A stretch of 64,000 nucleotides of DNA from contig JAOTOL010000999.1 in assembly GCA_034440575.1 (NCBI GenBank), positions 62,001 to 126,000 of the forward strand. The letters run 5' to 3'. The stretch is from Imbricaverruca yamaguchii. Lineage: Eukaryota > Arthropoda > Thecostraca > Neoverrucidae. A program made the translations under genes and the position numbers. The notes under the pieces were generated by a model. The model was given only the letters and a program-made list of their open reading frames with translations. It searched no databases and was not told where the DNA came from. Positions 1 through 10,259 of this stretch are shown here, piece after piece. Position 1 is the first letter of the stretch. Each line of letters starts with the position of its first letter.

Positions 1-616
1 AGAAAGGGCACAATGCTTCAATAGGCGTTTCGCATTAAACAAAGAAAATTAATGGTGGTTGAACTCCACCATTGGTATTCTTCAAGTTTCAGGAAAACCA
101 TAAACCATGACAAATATAATGAAGTGTCTAGTATTATCTGATGCTTAAGTAAACGCTTATTTTTTACTTTTACTTTTGTATTTATTTGAATTCTTACCAT
201 TAAAACTGAGCCTAATTTTCTGCCCACAGATATAGTTTCACATGTTCAAGGATTAGGCCCCTACATACGCTCATTGCACAGAGCTATTGGTAAGGAAACC
301 CCTTTCGACGCAGTCACGCAAAGCTTGCGTTTCGTGATCCGCCCAGCGCTCACGTTTCTGTCCAGCCGCCAAAAAAACAAACCAAAAACGCCCTCAGTAG
401 GACGAGGTTCGAAGTGGGCGGTAGCCACACAGTTCAGATATACGAGACGGGCGATCACCGCCTTACAGCACGACCAGGGACAAAGTGGACGGCCTCCACA
501 CCGTTTGGGATACCATGGCGTGTTCATAGTCTCATCGATCATGGAAAAAAAGGTGAACCGCGCGGATGCTGGTAAAGTGCGAAACTGCTCGCTTAATAGG
601 GGTTTATATCGTAACT
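1..616. other. Intron 15, no gene recognised
   Basis: Bases 261-560 are more GC-rich and open in two frames, and contain AGGTTCGAAG, which resembles a tRNA B box, but no A box or clear SINE body was found. The rest is AT-rich and unremarkable. Confidence 0.5.
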
Positions 617-1605
617 TCTAATGCACAAAATATATAATGATGCAGAAGCTAGCATACGCGAAGCATATAATGCTTCAGGACCTTTAAATTGTCTAGTGGG
701 AACGTTCAAAGCCTACAATGCTCAAAACCTATGTCTCAAACCATATAATGCTCGGAAGATGCAGCTGCTTAGAATATATACTATGAAAATCACATAATGC
801 TTCAAAGCCTCTAAAACTACGCTCCGTGGGAATGTTCAAAACGTTTAATGCTAAAAACTTATAATGCTTGAATCCTATAATGTTTCATTTCAACTAATAT
901 TCAGAAAGTATAATTCTCTGGAGCATCTAGCACCTGCTGTATTCTGCCCAGGCACTGAAATTACCTATCCGTGAAATGAGCAACTCAGCTTGGAAATCAC
1001 CAACACAAAGTAATTGATTTCAGGGAACTTTTACTCGCTCTTCACAAGACAAGTGCATGAATGCGGACAATGCGGCGATCAATTCAAGTCCTACTCGCAC
1101 GTGTCACAACCCTGGCGGCTGCGTCTGGAAGCTTTCGCGCGGTGTCTCCCATTTACGGACGACGGTGGAGACGTGGAGCGAACCGTATGGCTGATTATGG
1201 CATGAAGGAGTCACCTGATATAGGCTTTTAACATACTAGATTACGTGCACTTCATATTTTGAGCATTAATCGTTTTGAAGCATTAGATGTTTCGAGAATT
1301 ACACTTTCTGAATACTAGTTAAATTAAGCATTATAGGTATTGATTATTATGGGTTTAAAAACATAAGTTTCAAAGCATTATAGATTCTGAGCATAATGTT
1401 TTGAACATTCCCCAGGACGTAGTATTAGATGTTTTGAAGCATTATATGATTTGGATACTATGCATTCTGAACAGCTATATGTTTCACGCATTATATAATT
1501 TTCGCACTATACATGTTGAGTATTAGTCTTTGGACATTCCCAAAATACGATTTAGAGATTCTAAAGCATGATACGTTTCGAGTACTATATATTTTGAGTA
1601 TTTGT
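617..1605. repeat. Foldback element: two ~310-350 base inverted arms made of short repeats
   Basis: Left arm (about 617-935) carries repeated ATAATGCTTCAAAAC-like words. The right arm (about 1250-1605) is its reverse complement; the best match includes GGAATGTTCAAAAC and CTATAATGCTT on one side with AGCATTATAGATTCTGAGC and GTTTTGAACATTCCC on the other. The 310-base centre (about 936-1250) has no recognisable gene. Long, internally repetitive arms are typical of foldback DNA transposons. No clear target duplication was identified. Confidence 0.8.
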
Positions 1606-2711
1606 CCTGATATGGTTCTGATGTGTCCTTCGTAGACATACTGCGCAGCATCATGGGTGCAAAAGCCGCGACCAGACGTCCCACTATTTCAGTGGCTGCG
1701 ATCAACATGGATCGCAGGCGATCGTTGTTTCCTTTGTCATCGTTCTCGTCGCGCAGCCTTTCCCACCTGTTGCACACCTTTGCCACCAGCACCACCACTG
1801 CTCACTTTCCGGAACACTTTCCATCATGAGGCGAGCCACGGCCGAATTCTCGATGAATTTGGGCTTCCAGTGGCTTTGCTTTTTCATATTATTAGCCATT
1901 TCGTCCTGCTCCAGAGCCATACCTTCCCACACAATTTTTTAAAGGGCCGACAGCCTCCTGGCGCACGGATGAGCGATGCGAGATAATGAAACATCTATTT
2001 GTTTGGAACGCGCCACGTCTTCCCATCCTTTGTTTCCCTCGTTCTACTCTCTTCCACCACCTCCTACTTTCCCCATAGGGAAAGGGCTCTCGGTCATAAG
2101 GCTGAGCTGCGACAAGGCAAAATTGCATGCATCTATAACTTCCATCAGTATGGCGTTCCACTTTTGAAGGCGCACATGATGGCGGAGATGTGCATCAGTC
2201 CCTTCAGGCGTACCGTCGGCGCCGCTGGGTCCTCTTTTTTAAAGCCTCGCGGCATCTATCTTCGCTCTTCGCTCTGGTCTCGACGCCGCGTCTCCCCACC
2301 CAGCGCGACAGGTTTTAAGAGGACGACAGTCCAGCCGTTTAACAGGTGCTCGGAAAACCCGACTTCAAAGGGAAGGCTCGAGGTGCCCTGTGATCGCGAG
2401 GAAGCTTCGTGTGCGATTTTTACATCCAAAAACAGGATAACACACTAGTCAGATCTGACTTACAGTACCTTATTTCTGCCAGACTGGCCTCGAAGCTTTC
2501 GAGCGTCGGTCAGATCTGTACAAGACGCACCACATGTTCATGATCACTCCCCAGAACAGTCAGGCGCACCCAGAGCCAAGATGAACGGCCAGTGCTTCTA
2601 GGAGGCGCTCGACTCCGCTCTTGTTACACTCGACCAAGCCCAGATATACATGCTACACGGCCGCCTCCTACGTCACCATGCGCCCTGTACTCTTGCTGTC
2701 ACGCCTTGCAT

Positions 2712-2757
2712 GGTCGACGGAACCTTGGATCCTCTTGGATCCAAGGTTCCGCCGACC
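2712..2757. repeat. Hairpin, 21-base stem with one mismatch, 4-base loop
   Basis: GGAACCTTGGATCC (2719-2732), loop TCTT (2733-2736), GGATCCAAGGTTCC (2737-2750). The stem extends outward to 2712 and 2757 with one mismatch. Confidence 0.95.
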
Positions 2758-3594
2758 CCTTGGATCGAGTACATAAAACACATTTTCAGGCGTTGCCCCA
2801 GCCTATTCATCTCCATGGCTCTCGGCACGTTCAACAGTTCACAGTATGCATCTGGGAAGCGATAGTTCAGCTTTGCTGTTGATGGATGGGTGTGAACGCC
2901 TTCTCCTCTGCTACCAGAGCCATAACATGCTGGACGTATAAGACTGCAAGCGAGCACAATGGTGAGGACCACAATGACTGATTTCCAAAAAGACGATCCT
3001 TGCACACGTCCACGACCAGCTGTGTGAGCATGACTGTGGGTGTTTGCTTTTGATTATGGCGAGCCATGGATGGTCGTCGGGGTAGTGTTGGCTCGGACAG
3101 CTTGTGTCCCTTATGCGAATCCGAGTTGGAGGCAGAGGGCAAGGAGTCCACCCTGCTTCCACTATGACGAGACCGATGTGGCCCAGGCGTAGGAGCACGA
3201 ATGCTTGCGGAGGATCACGTCCCTAAAGAAAGGAGCGCACAAACTAGCGGACTGCAGTGGCGTTAATTTGAGCTGATTGGGAAATTTGGGTCGTTCCTTG
3301 ATTTTTGGCATGCGGAACATTATCCTCTCCAGCAAATTGTCCTCTTGTTTTTCTGATCGGAATGTTGTGTGATGATGCTTTACAATGGCCTGCTGTGATA
3401 AGGTGCCCAAGAGGCCCTGAAAAACGCAGACTGAGATTATATCACAGACTTGAAAAACAATATACTCTCCAAATTCGATTATCGCAAAATTCCTCTCCAT
3501 ATCCAGGATTAGAAAGCGCACATTCAACCCTGGAGTGGACGGATTCAGCCCCCTCCTGTGCGCGTGTTAACAACTTAACATGCTGCACTATGGG

Positions 3595-3626
3595 GGAGGA
3601 GCCCACCCCATAGGGTGGGCTCCTCC
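3595..3626. repeat. Perfect hairpin, 14-base stem, 4-base loop
   Basis: GGAGGAGCCCACCC (3595-3608), loop CATA, GGGTGGGCTCCTCC (3613-3626). No T-run or gene end is nearby, so it is not a bacterial-type terminator. Confidence 0.95.
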
Positions 3627-4462
3627 AACAAAGTTACCACTTATGGCCTCCATGCATTGGGCCCAATCAATAATTTTCAAACTTGATGTTTCTCAAAATA
3701 CAAAAAAACAGAGGGTGCTATCCCAGGGCAGCCGCTAGGTCGCCTTTTATGGGAGCAAAGCTACGTACATAACATCGTTGGTTTTAGCCATCCTACGCTA
3801 AGGTAACAGGCAATGCACATATCTGAAGCATTATGAAGGCTAAAAGAAGGAGAAGATTAGCAAGCGCTATCCTCACGAAGAAAATTACACTAAATAGTTC
3901 AGCACATATCTAGTTTTTGCTAATGCCCTAAAAGCTGTACTTTTACCAATGGGAAACGTAGTAGCACCACCTTAGCAATAAAGATGTCATGTGACACATC
4001 CTGGAAATATGTTTAAAATCCCTTAGGATTGCGGGTCAAGAACTTGATTCGTTTACCGCGCGCGCGCGACGGTCGCTGGTCAGTCAGTCGTCACGGGAGA
4101 GTCGGGGAGGCCAAACGTGGGCGAGAGACAAAGGTGGGAAAAAGGGCAGACGTTGAGCGGTTAACCCAGTGACAGTTAACCGAGTGCTGATCACTAATTT
4201 CATTCGTTCTTGTATATCCCATTGTGTTTAAATAGTGTTTTGCGGCGTATGATGACTTAAATATAGGAATCCGCCACAGGGGATACCAGGAGAAACGTCC
4301 TACCCTTCGCTCGAACATTTTTGACACCTCATATTAGCCAAGCAGCCGTTGCATGGGAAGAACCGGCACTAAAAGTTTTGACATCCGCTCACACGTTTTT
4401 GTCGTGGGGGGACGTCGTATAATATCATGCAGCTATGTTACTTTCAAATAGACTAGACTACA

Positions 4463-4536
4463 ATGGACAAGGTGAACACTTGTCCATGCATGCATATGCA
4501 TGTCCATTCATAATCACGTGCTTGGGCACGTGATTA
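4463..4536. repeat. Cluster of two hairpins and a GCATGCATATGCATG stretch
   Basis: ATGGACAAG pairs with CTTGTCCAT across 7 bases (4463-4487). TAATCACGTGC pairs with GCACGTGATTA across TTGG (4511-4536). A palindromic GCATGCATATGCATG lies between them. Confidence 0.93.
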
Positions 4537-4920
4537 GCACGCGATAAAATTGCACGGAACTCGGCCGAAATAATAGCGTATCATTCTAATATACAAGTAT
4601 CCAAAGAACATCGTCAACCTCGCCCAGAAAGCCAGCAAGATTTATCCTACCGCTCGCCTGCATGCCGCCTGGGCACCACCGACAGAAAAACCTTGCTGTC
4701 GTAACCGGACCTGCGCAAAACGATGAGCAAAACTGGATGATTTTACCCTGTACCTATCGCATTGGGTCCACCCATGATGTTCATAAAAACGCACCCCGAG
4801 TTATGACGCATAGTGAATAAAGTTATCAAATTACGCACGCACGCACAAGCACATGCACAAACAGCACAAAACGGAGAAAAAATTACTATATCGGGGCTCT
4901 CGTACAGGAACTTAACTCAC

Positions 4921-5020
4921 CAATTAGATTGTAAATACTGGCGAAGATGAAGTTCATACGTATCCGTCTGACTGTTCTATTGGACAGGTCTAGACAGCCG
5001 ATGACGTCCAGTAGATCGTT
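4921..5020 (-). CDS. ATP7: ATP7 exon 15: start of membrane segment 7 (last exon in window)
   Basis: Encodes 33 codons plus one base, [18 protein letters not shown] to [15 protein letters not shown] and [20 protein letters not shown] match the family start of membrane segment 7. Acceptor TTTTCTCAG|AAC, donor ATTG|GTGAGT. The next exon should carry the remaining PLAAG-like segment and the PWM-SAAMA final helix. No minus-strand match was found in 1-4920, so intron 15 is longer than 4.9 kb. Confidence 0.94.
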
Positions 5021-5310
5021 CTGAGAAAACAGTGCAAGGTGTGAAACACACAATCTAGACATATAAGGACATACACACAGCAAGACATCTCCCCGTTACC
5101 ACATCGATTCCCATCAGAACTGAGCCTCACGCTAAACCACAACTACATTTTTGAAGTCACGGCTACTCACCATTACCCAATCGAGTGTCACCAGAAAAAA
5201 AAACTTTGGTTTCATATCAATAGACTCAACAACACAAGTGTACACCAAGTGTCGCCCTGACAGAGTGCCCAGGCGTCGAGCCAGACGAACGCTACGACCC
5301 AAATACGAAC

Positions 5311-5469
5311 CCGCATGAGCACAATGCTGGCTGCCTCCACGGCCACGTCTGTACCGGACGAGATGGCGATGCCCACATCGGCCTGGGTCAGCGCCGGCGA
5401 GTCGTTGATGCCGTCGCCCACCATGGCGACCCGTTGTCCGAGCGACTGCAGCTGCTGGATCTTCCTCAC
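5311..5469 (-). CDS. ATP7: ATP7 exon 14: GDGINDSP motif
   Basis: Encodes 53 residues, [18 protein letters not shown] to [10 protein letters not shown], phase 0 at both ends. [20 protein letters not shown] holds GDGxNDSP, the Mg-binding P-domain motif. [17 protein letters not shown] is the conserved end of the P-domain. Joins exon 13 as [13 protein letters not shown]. Acceptor GTGTGCAG|GTG, donor ATGCGG|GTTCGT (a weak donor after +2). Confidence 0.95.
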
Positions 5470-5867
5470 CTGCACACAGCCAAGTGGAATTCAGAGCTTT
5501 AGCACAAGGTGCAATGCAGGTGAAACATTGATAAGAACTAAAATGTGCTCAACAAACATAACCAAGTGCCCGACAGGACATACCATGAACCACTATGAAC
5601 ACAGTGCACAGCGGTGGTGTGCCGATGCCAACGCCTTTGGACGGTGCACAACAAAGTAGCGTGCCGTATCGTGACAGGCAATGGAAGGCCGACTATCTAG
5701 CATAGGAGCTACACGATACACGATACTTGACGGATGTCGGACAGGGTGCAGTGATGGAGGCGAAGACCTGCCACAGCGCTGTCAACATTACACTGGCGTC
5801 AGGTGATGACACCAGCAGAGAACGCCAAACCAGCAGTCACTGATGGCTGAGGTGGTTGACAGCTGAC

Positions 5868-6055
5868 CTTGTGAGAAGGCAGCACCTCAGCGAACACGTG
5901 CGAGATACCCGCTTGGCGCGCGATGGCCGCCGCAGTCTTTTGATTGTCACCAGTAAGTAGCACCACGCCCAGGCCCATTCGCTTCAGCGTGTACACGGCC
6001 AGATGTGCTTCTGGTTTCACTGTGTCGGCCACGGCCAACATGGCCACCAGAGCGC
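5868..6055 (-). CDS. ATP7: ATP7 exon 13: hinge and TGDN motif
   Basis: Two bases plus 62 codons, [18 protein letters not shown] to [28 protein letters not shown] contains TGDN, a conserved P-domain motif; [10 protein letters not shown] is the family signature before the next intron. Joins exon 12 as [16 protein letters not shown]. Acceptor TTTTCCCAG|GC, donor AAG|GTCAGC. The start of this exon (coding [11 protein letters not shown]) is repeated about ten times in the intron. One copy lies at about 6101-6125, and the frame stays open through it to 6134. Confidence 0.95.
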
Positions 6056-6083
6056 CTGGGAAAACATTCGCTGTTACCAACAC

Positions 6084-7150
6084 CAGTGCGCCGATGTTAT
6101 GCACTGTGTCAGCCACAGCCAGTATCAGATTCACTCATTAGCGTAATATCCAAAATGAAATGTGAATAATGCACTGCATTATGGATCACACAAAATAATC
6201 ACAGGTTGGTCGAATGTCCGTTTAATAAAACTTGCATCACACATTTTCTAAAACAAATCCCAGATCCCTCTACAACATAATGACTGTGTTTGCTGTATTT
6301 CTACACATCACTGCAAATGTACGGAGCAGCCTTGTGCCTATTTCCTCATGCCTACCGAGCTTTTCATTGTATCACCACCAGCACGGCTGTGGGAGACCCC
6401 CTGCATTGCCAACAACACGCCTGTAGGTATGCGCCAAATCATCGGGTATTATACAGTGTGTTAGCCACAGCTAACATCACCACTGGGGCGCCTAGAAGAA
6501 ACCCTGGGGTATAACCCACCGTCAGCCGCAGCCAGCGTCGCCATCAGCGCGCTTGGGGAGACGCTCAGACGTTAGTTAGTTATTTGGGTTTTGTGGCGCT
6601 TCGACCATAAAGACGTTCAGACGTTACCCACTGCAACATCCACAGTCAACATCGCCACCAGCATGCTCCTGGAGAAGTCACTGGGCAAGGGCGAAGCACT
6701 GGGGGGGGGAGGCCAGTGTCGTCTTCAACTTTGGAATAACTTGTCATTGACTCCAACCACGTTGCATGGACAGAATATATTTCAAAATGTCTCTTCTTCC
6801 CTGCCCCCAACAGCAGGATAGCTTCCGTATCACTGTCTCAGTGTATTGCACATTGTCAGCTATAGCCAACGCCGCCATCAGCGTGTTTGAGGAACATCTT
6901 CGAGTGTCATCCCCTGTCTGTCACAGCCAACATCGCCGCTAGTGTATTTGGGGAGACCCTCGAGTGTTACCCACTGTGTCAGCCACAGCCAACATCGCCG
7001 CCAGTGTATTTGAGGAGACCCTCGAGCGTTACCCACTGTGTCTCAGCCAACGTCGTTACCAGCGCATCTGGGCAGATTCTCGAGTGCTACCTACAATGTC
7101 AGCCACCACCAACACTGCCATCAGCGTATTTCAAGGAAACGGTGTTACCC
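6084..7150 (-). repeat. ~60-base minisatellite derived from start of exon 13 (about 10 units)
   Basis: Plus-strand copies of GTCAGCCACAGCCAACATCG lie near 6105 (partial), 6462, 6522, 6640, 6858, 6920, 6977, 7038 and 7098; the exon copy is at 6024. On the minus strand the best copy (about 6977) codes [13 protein letters not shown], nearly the exon's [13 protein letters not shown]. The segment 6127-6450 lacks clear units. A 37-base LINE tail interrupts one unit at 6574-6610. Confidence 0.93.
6574..6610 (-). mobile_element. 37-base LINE tail insertion in minisatellite
   Basis: Minus-strand end fragment of the 6.6 kb LINE family: AACT repeats, then AAACCCAAAT and a broken terminal hairpin. It is flanked by AGACGTT at 6567-6573 and 6611-6617. 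The flanking repeat itself is rich in ACGTT, so the short duplication is less certain than for the other tails. Confidence 0.6.
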
Positions 7151-7265
7151 AGCACGCCGGAAAAGCCGTACCATGCGACTGGCGCCTCACTAATTAACCG
7201 CTCTGCCGTCAGTACAGCAGGCAGGACACACCCGAGTGATACAGGCGTGACGTGGCGACACGCAC

Positions 7266-7386
7266 CATCAACGGCACACAGTACGGCCGTCCGGCCGCGC
7301 TCCTCTTGATCCCGCATGTTTACGTCTGCTACCATAGGCACGTCCAGTCCATTCTGACGCATCCACTCACGATTACCGACCAGCAC
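7266..7386 (-). CDS. ATP7: ATP7 exon 12: N-domain GNREW segment
   Basis: Encodes 40 codons plus one base, VLVGNREWMRQNGLDVP to GRTAVLCAVD. VLVGNREWM is highly conserved in ATP7 (human VLIGNREWL) and ends the N-domain; GRTAVLCAVDG leads back to the P-domain. Acceptor CACCTGCAG|GTG, donor GATG|GTGCGT. Bases 7387-7680 beyond the acceptor hold degenerate CAGGTRA-rich repeats that may be another decayed splice-edge array. Confidence 0.93.
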
Positions 7387-8269
7387 CTGCAGGTGGCGGG
7401 AGCGTCACAACTCTTCCACACGTCAACATTGAACGGATGCGATACTGGACAGTCACAGGTGATTCACTATCAACGCTAAGGGGTGACAGTGAAGCCATCC
7501 TCATAAAGGACAGGTAACATCAATCTCAGTGATGACAGATGAGGTCACTATCAGTAACGACAGGTAAGAGATGGTACACTCTGTGATGAGAAATGAAAGT
7601 GACGTTACCCTCAGTAATCTCAGGATGCAGTGACGTTATCATAAGATGAAGATTGTGAGGGTGAGGTGAAAGGCAAGGTGAAACTCCTTATCAAACAGTT
7701 CAATTTCTTTAAACTGCCAGACCAGACCTCACCTAGTTCTGAATTGGGCCATATTTATGCGACGAACGAACAGCTTTTAATTATACCTGACAAAGTGACT
7801 TATTTGCACATGGTACAACAATTATATAAATAAGCTGCTCGGTTAAGTTGCAGTCCGTATTGAGACCCTCAACGTACTGACTAAGTTGTAGTTTCCAGGG
7901 GGGGGGGGGGGATACAGCCTATGCATAATATGGACATTATATTATTTTTGCTGCGAAGAAAAGAATCACACAAAATGGAAGGACAATCCTTCTCCCATTT
8001 TTATTTGCACTTGACAACGTGAAATTAAGGGCGTAAACTATACCAGTAGCTAGTATTTATACATGATTTAGTAACAGTAGTTAGTTAGTTAGTTGTAGTA
8101 GTTGTCACACCATTCACTGGAGATTAGGTGTAAAGTGTACGCAAGGTGAGTTCGGTGCCAGCAAGTACAACATACCAATTTATTTGATAATTTTCGTTGA
8201 CTACCAACAACTCAAATTGCACGATTGGTGACAAATAAGCTCAGACCGCTGCCGATCGGTACAACTCGC
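7387..8269. other. Intron 11 (GC-AG), no element recognised
   Basis: Contains degenerate CAGGTRA-rich repeats at 7387-7680, a G13 run near 7899 and GTTA repeats near 8072-8092. No coding segment seen. Confidence 0.6.
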
Positions 8270-8408
8270 CTTGAAGCAGGACTTCTGAGGGGTGTTCAGC
8301 TCGACCAGGTCGTCCGATGGCGGCTGATTACCTCCCACCTCGGGCAAAAACTCCACGCTGGCCTCGTTCAGCTTCAGTAGCGAGTTTGCCTTGGGCGGGT
8401 ACTGAAAC
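8270..8408 (-). CDS. ATP7: ATP7 exon 11: variable N-domain insertion loop
   Basis: A 139-base exon, one base plus 46 codons, FQYPPKANSLLKLNEASVEF to TPQKSCFK. It lies between the GxG region and the GNREW motif, where human ATP7B has a poorly conserved loop, so the sequence itself is not diagnostic. The evidence is the acceptor CCGTCGCAG|G, exact phase fit to exons 10 and 12, an open frame and coding-like composition. The donor is AAG|GCGAGT, a GC donor close to the AG|GCAAGT form of known GC-AG introns. Exon skipping would shift the frame, because 139 is not a multiple of three. Confidence 0.8.
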
Positions 8409-9144
8409 CTGCGACGGGCGTTACTGTCCGGACAGCGGTGAGGTTGCAGCAGGGGCCGTCGCGACAGGGAAACTGGGAGGTCACAGGTGGGTGGATGGTG
8501 GTGGTGGGGGTGGGAGTTCCCACGGGGAAATAGGACATCGGGTAGTTGTTGATTGCTGACGATTGATCACCGGCGGTTAATTTCCGAGACAAAAATAAGG
8601 GGTAATTATAGGACAGCACCAATACCGAGGGGTGATTGTTTCATGGAAGCTAGTTATTGAAGTGACATATCTACGATGACAGCGAATTTAACACAAGTGA
8701 GTGGTGAACCTATCAGCATAGTGTAGGTTTGCCATTAACATCGGGCACTCAGCGCCATTGTGTAATCAAGGTTGTCAACACTTGACCTGATATGAAATCT
8801 GCCAATCATTCCAGGTACATGCTACGAATCAACGTCCAAGGCCAGTCACACCAAAGCGGTACAGCCAATTCTCACTACTGAAGGAAGATAAGAGCGGAGC
8901 TAACACAGACCGCATGTCGATAATGAACAACAAAACGTGTGTTACGATGTCAGGGGAACAAGCGCACTCAGCGCATCCTCAAATTACAGTAGCCAATCAA
9001 AAGCGTGGCGTGAGGAAACATAAAGAGGCATGACATCTCTTGGACCCGCCTACAGCGTAACGGGCCCCACTCAAGCCAGACGAGACACATGCAGCAGCAA
9101 CTGGGGCCGGTGTCCGCCGCAGCCGCGCTGGAAGCGAGCCGTAC
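8409..9144. other. Intron 10, no element recognised
   Basis: GC-rich near exon 11, with a GGTGGATGGTGGTGGTGGGG stretch at about 8489. The remainder has no recognisable repeat or coding match. Confidence 0.6.
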
Positions 9145-9328
9145 CCGACGGTGGGTGCGTGCCGCTGGTTCAGCACATTGGTGACGGAGTCGGTGCGGTC
9201 GGCGGCCGCGACCAGCGGGTCCACATTGGACACCACACAGCTGATGCCGTAGCCGGGCACGGCGCGGAAACTGTCGCACGTGCCGACCGCGTCCACCATC
9301 AGCGTCTCTTTGACAAAGCGCACCATCG
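9145..9328 (-). CDS. ATP7: ATP7 exon 10: nucleotide-binding domain
   Basis: Joins exon 9 as SEHPLAN-A-MVRFVKETL and encodes 60 full codons (phase 1 to 2). FRAVPGYGISCVVSNVD is the N-domain GxG region; the human order is VPGCGIGC, so the third glycine is serine here. The last part (DRTDSVTNVLNQRHAPTVG) is the variable loop. Acceptor GATGCCTGCAG|CG. The donor GTCGG|GTACGG was chosen because it leaves two bases, as exon 11 requires; an in-frame read past it quickly becomes unlike the family. Confidence 0.9.
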
Positions 9329-9566
9329 CTGCAGGCATCACGCATTATCAACAGCCTGGTCAACGCAGGGACCGAGTAGTCTAGCCTAGGTAGACTAGGC
9401 AGGCATCCCACCCAAACCACCTCAGAATACAGGCTGGCTGAGTGAATAGGCTGTCTAACTGAAATATCCCCATCTCATTTACTCCCCAAGCAGGCTTGTG
9501 CACACACATACAGGCTACACCGCAAGACATCGTTTGCACATCATCTGTGTCGTGTTACGTCCGTAC

Positions 9567-10124
9567 ATCAGCGTGGACTTTCATTATTGTCAGGTACCGT
9601 ATGGACACCTATCTGTGCCTCACTATTGGCGATGGGATATTCACTGTTGCAATGTACCGTCTGGACACCTCTCTGTCCTACCATTCGCGATAGGATATTC
9701 ACTGTTGCAAGGTACTGTCTGGACACCTCTCTGTCTCTTACCATTGACGATGGGATGTTCACTGTTGCAAGGCACCGTCTAGACACCTCTCTTTGTCTTA
9801 CCATTGACGACGGGATGTTCACTGTTGCAAGGCACCGTCTAGACACCTCTCTTTGTCTTACCATTGACGATTGGATGTTCACTGTTGCCAGATACCGTCT
9901 GGATACCTCTCTGTCTTAACATCGGCGATGTCATGTGCTCCGTTGCAAGGTAACATCTGGACACCTCTCTGTGCCTCACCAATGGCGATAGGATATTCAC
10001 TGTTGCGAGATATCGTCTGGACACCTCTCTGTGTCCTACCACTGACAATGGGATGCTCACTGTTGCCAGGTATCGTCTGGACACCTCTCTGTGGCTCACC
10101 ATTCGCGAGAGGATGTTCACTGTT
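9567..10124 (-). repeat. 60-base minisatellite containing the SEHP codons and exon 9 donor (10 units)
   Basis: Units start on the minus strand at 10124, 10064, 10004, 9944, 9886, 9826, 9766, 9706, 9648 and 9590, so the period is 60 or 58. Unit 1 is the real exon end (coding NSEHPLAN then GTGAGC). Later units read AACAGTGAACATCC, about ten bases, then a GT donor-like site: GTAGGA, GTGAGG, GTAAGA three times, GTAGGA, GTGAGG; unit 4 has lost the GT. Units 1-4 stay in frame, coding SEHP, SEHP, SEYP and AHDI versions. Confidence 0.96.
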
Positions 10125-10259
10125 GGACTCGGCGGTGGCCACCAGCGCCAGGAGGCGACCCAGCGGACAGACAAGCTCCTCAGCGTAAATGGTCAGGTGC
10201 GTCAGCGACGGCACGCCGCGTGTGATGGTGCCTGTCTTATCGAATACCACAGTGCCCAC
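10100..10259 (-). CDS. ATP7: ATP7 exon 9: phosphorylation site DKTGT and SEHP motif
   Basis: Encodes 53 codons plus one base, VGTVVFDKTGTITRGVPS to TAESNSEHPLAN. DKTGT carries the aspartate phosphorylated in each cycle. SEHPLA carries the histidine that positions ATP (H1069 in human ATP7B, the common Wilson disease site). Acceptor TCGACCAG|GTG, donor CGAATG|GTGAGC. The last 25 coding bases plus the donor are the first unit of a 58-60-base minisatellite in the next intron, and the acceptor also has degenerate repeats upstream. The reading frame stays open past the donor to 9879, so intron retention or use of a downstream donor would add tandem SEHP copies. Confidence 0.96.

Larger units (their letters stand above)
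1606..4920. other. Intron 15, no gene recognised; several strong hairpins
   Basis: Overlapping short frames at 1523-2450 show no family motif and change frame, so none is called. Notable are perfect or near-perfect hairpins at 2712-2757, 3595-3626 and 4463-4536, annotated separately. The expected exon 16 was not found. Confidence 0.5.

Noticed and set aside
1523..1932. Two overlapping minus-strand frames that might form one gene across a frameshift
   Set aside because: No recognisable motif, no conserved composition and no splice support; may be an old transposon fragment.
3595..3626. Rho-independent terminator
   Set aside because: Eukaryotic context, no T-run and no gene ending there.
1..4920. 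Final ATP7 exon (PWM and SAAMA motif, C-terminal tail)
   Set aside because: Searched by eye on the minus strand for the expected codons; none found with splice sites.
8970..9144. Continuation of exon 10 past 9145
   Set aside because: The frame stays open but loses family similarity, and only the donor at GG|GTACGG gives the phase needed to join exon 11.
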